Origin: Phycisphaerales bacterium
GTDB taxonomy: Bacteria > Planctomycetota > Phycisphaerae > Phycisphaerales > SM1A02
Length of the DNA stretch: 6,722 nt
Direction: 5' to 3'
Assembly (NCBI GenBank): GCA_029243925.1
Contig: JAQWRC010000383.1
Span: forward strand, 1 to 6,722
In this document: one piece after another, positions 5,955 through 6,722 of the stretch
Layout: each line of letters opens with the position of its first letter
Numbering within the stretch: the stretch's first letter is position 1
Position numbers and translations under genes: made by a program
Notes under the pieces: generated by a model
Database searches by the model: none
The model's input: the letters and a program-made list of their open reading frames with translations, nothing else
What the model was told of the DNA's origin: nothing

Positions 5955-6620
5955 TTAATCACGCCCAGAGGCACTGGAATGCCGGTTCAGAAGTTCAATG
6001 AGCCCCTGGCGGACGGATGCCATTGCAGCAGCACTGGCACGGCGTAGGCTGAGGAGTGTTCCAGCTGCTCTGGGATCCCTGAGGAGGCATGCAAGCAGCG
6101 GCAATGGCCGTAGTCTGCCTTCAGAACCGATCCAGAGCCCACACCTCTTTGGAAGTGCGGTGGTAGCGGAATCACTGATTCCACGAACGACGCCCCAATC
6201 CCAGCCGTGCTTGACAGCCACCTGGGCAAAGTGGGCGGATTCCATATCGACAGCGTGTGCCCCTGTTTCAGACCAAAGACGCGCCTTGGCTTCTGGGGAC
6301 ACGCAGATGTCGTCCAAAGTACTGATAAGGCCGCCCGAGCCTGGCAGTTGCAGTGGTGGGGTAAACCGCTCTCCAAGGTTGCCCAGGATCGTTTCAGGGA
6401 CGATCAGGCCTCCTGCAGCCAGATTAGGAGCCAGGCCTCCAGCGAGCCCAGCCAGCACGACGGTATGCCCTGTAGGGGCACCCTTCTGGCGTGCAAACCG
6501 CTCGATTCCTTGAACTCCAGGTCCACAGACCAGGAGGGTCCACCCATAGTGGCGGGCAGTGGCCCGGAGGGCCCGTGCCTCATGGGCGAGTGGGGTGATG
6601 ATGGTGATGGGTGATATCAC
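5955..6620 (-). CDS. nucleoside phosphorylase-superfamily protein, HpnG-like
   Basis: The 221-residue protein has the purine nucleoside phosphorylase/MTA-SAH nucleosidase fold signature: Glu14 in a PLAHEAR N-terminus, the VVLAGLAGGL loop (54-63), the VDMES motif (124-128) with Glu127 for ribose binding, and the GISD segment with Asp150, the usual purine-contacting acid. The region after VDMES, with ALPKR, a GSEGR-type turn and an LLRDPRAAGTLLSLRR helix, resembles HpnG, the hopanoid-associated enzyme that removes adenine from adenosylhopane. No other hopanoid gene lies in the window, so a general MTA/SAH-type nucleosidase remains possible. The start is GTG at 6620 because no in-frame ATG exists nearby; TAGG stands eight bases upstream. 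It is shorter than E. coli MTA nucleosidase by about ten residues, with no motif missing. It is transcribed away from the tRNA and toward the deacylase gene, 277 bases apart. Confidence 0.8.
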   Translation of the reverse strand: MISPITIITPLAHEARALRATARHYGWTLLVCGPGVQGIERFARQKGAPTGHTVVLAGLAGGLAPNLAAGGLIVPETILGNLGERFTPPLQLPGSGGLISTLDDICVSPEAKARLWSETGAHAVDMESAHFAQVAVKHGWDWGVVRGISDSATTALPKRCGLWIGSEGRLRPLPLLACLLRDPRAAGTLLSLRRASAAAMASVRQGLIELLNRHSSASGRD

Positions 6621-6650
6621 GTCCAGAGCCTACCTCAATGCGGGGAGATC

Positions 6651-6679
6651 TTCCCAAGTCGGGGAGCAGGCAATATCAT
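6651..6679 (+). promoter_or_regulatory. possible tRNA-Glu promoter
   Basis: TTCCCA (6651-6656) and TATCAT (6674-6679) are 17 bases apart; the -10 matches 5 of 6 consensus positions, the -35 only 3. Transcription would start near 6686, about eight bases before the tRNA. Position is right, sequence support modest. Confidence 0.35.
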
Positions 6680-6693
6680 GTAACGCTCGACGA

Positions 6694-6722
6694 GACCCCA
6701 TCGTCTAGTCAGGTCTAGGACA
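6694..6722 (+). tRNA. tRNA-Glu, 5' part, cut by window edge
   Basis: The last 29 bases read as the acceptor strand GACCCCA, the linker TC, and a D-arm GTCT...AGGA, matching the shape of bacterial tRNA-Glu, which typically carries a TCGTCTAG...AGGACA 5' half. The anticodon lies beyond the window, so the identity rests on this 5' half alone. It is divergent from the phosphorylase gene. Confidence 0.8.

Noticed and set aside
5678..5974. 99-residue N-terminal extension of the deacylase reading frame
   Set aside because: It is rich in Arg, Cys and Pro, hides the signal-peptide-like N-terminus inside the protein, and overlaps the phosphorylase gene; the TGGAG-preceded ATG at 5677 is better.
5998..6513. 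171-residue open frame on the + strand
   Set aside because: It runs antisense to the phosphorylase gene, whose motifs are clear; the translation is low-complexity Arg/Pro/Ser with no ribosome binding site.
1..6722. CRISPR arrays, insertion sequences or phage genes
   Set aside because: I looked for regularly spaced repeats, terminal inverted repeats and transposase or integrase motifs by eye and saw none.

Overview
The window holds a bacterial type II fatty acid synthesis (fab) cluster on the + strand, followed by two unrelated-looking genes on the - strand and the start of a tRNA at the right edge. The order is: fabH (3' part only), fabD, an unrecognised proline-rich/collagen-tailed lipoprotein gene, fabG, acpP, fabF, a strong hairpin terminator, then on the - strand a PagL-like outer-membrane lipid A deacylase homologue and a nucleoside phosphorylase-superfamily gene resembling HpnG, and finally the 5' half of a tRNA-Glu on the + strand. 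All protein calls rest on motif recognition from the translated sequence; no database search was possible.

Organism. An outer-membrane beta-barrel of the lipid A deacylase family and a lipobox lipoprotein point to a diderm bacterium with LPS. The GLSLGE form of the FabD nucleophile elbow, the AcpP sequence and moderately high GC content would fit a planctomycete, perhaps of the Phycisphaerae type. That taxonomic guess is inference and was not tested.

Fab cluster (9-4910). FabD loads malonyl groups onto AcpP, FabH makes the first condensation, FabF elongates and FabG reduces the 3-keto group; dehydratase and enoyl reductase genes are not in the window. fabD and the lipoprotein gene overlap by 32 bases, so they are probably co-transcribed. 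A likely extra promoter and a small hairpin precede acpP. A TGGAA or TGGAG element stands before most starts. fabG has no ATG, GTG or TTG at its proper beginning: the only start that gives a normal-length protein with an intact cofactor loop, and the TGGAA at the right distance, is an ATC at 2486.

Right part (4911-6722). A 12-bp perfect stem at 4937-4966 separates the convergent fab cluster and deacylase gene and could terminate both. The 277-base gap between the two - strand genes (5678-5954) has no believable gene but contains a chain of inverted repeats, two of which pair fully only in the - strand RNA. The phosphorylase gene and the tRNA-Glu are divergent, with a possible tRNA promoter between them.

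The left edge (about 1-83) is strikingly poor in G, has an in-frame stop, and does not look like FabH, so it may be an assembly or read-end artefact. The most unusual items are the lipoprotein inside the fab operon, the non-standard fabG start, and the structured leader region upstream of the deacylase gene.
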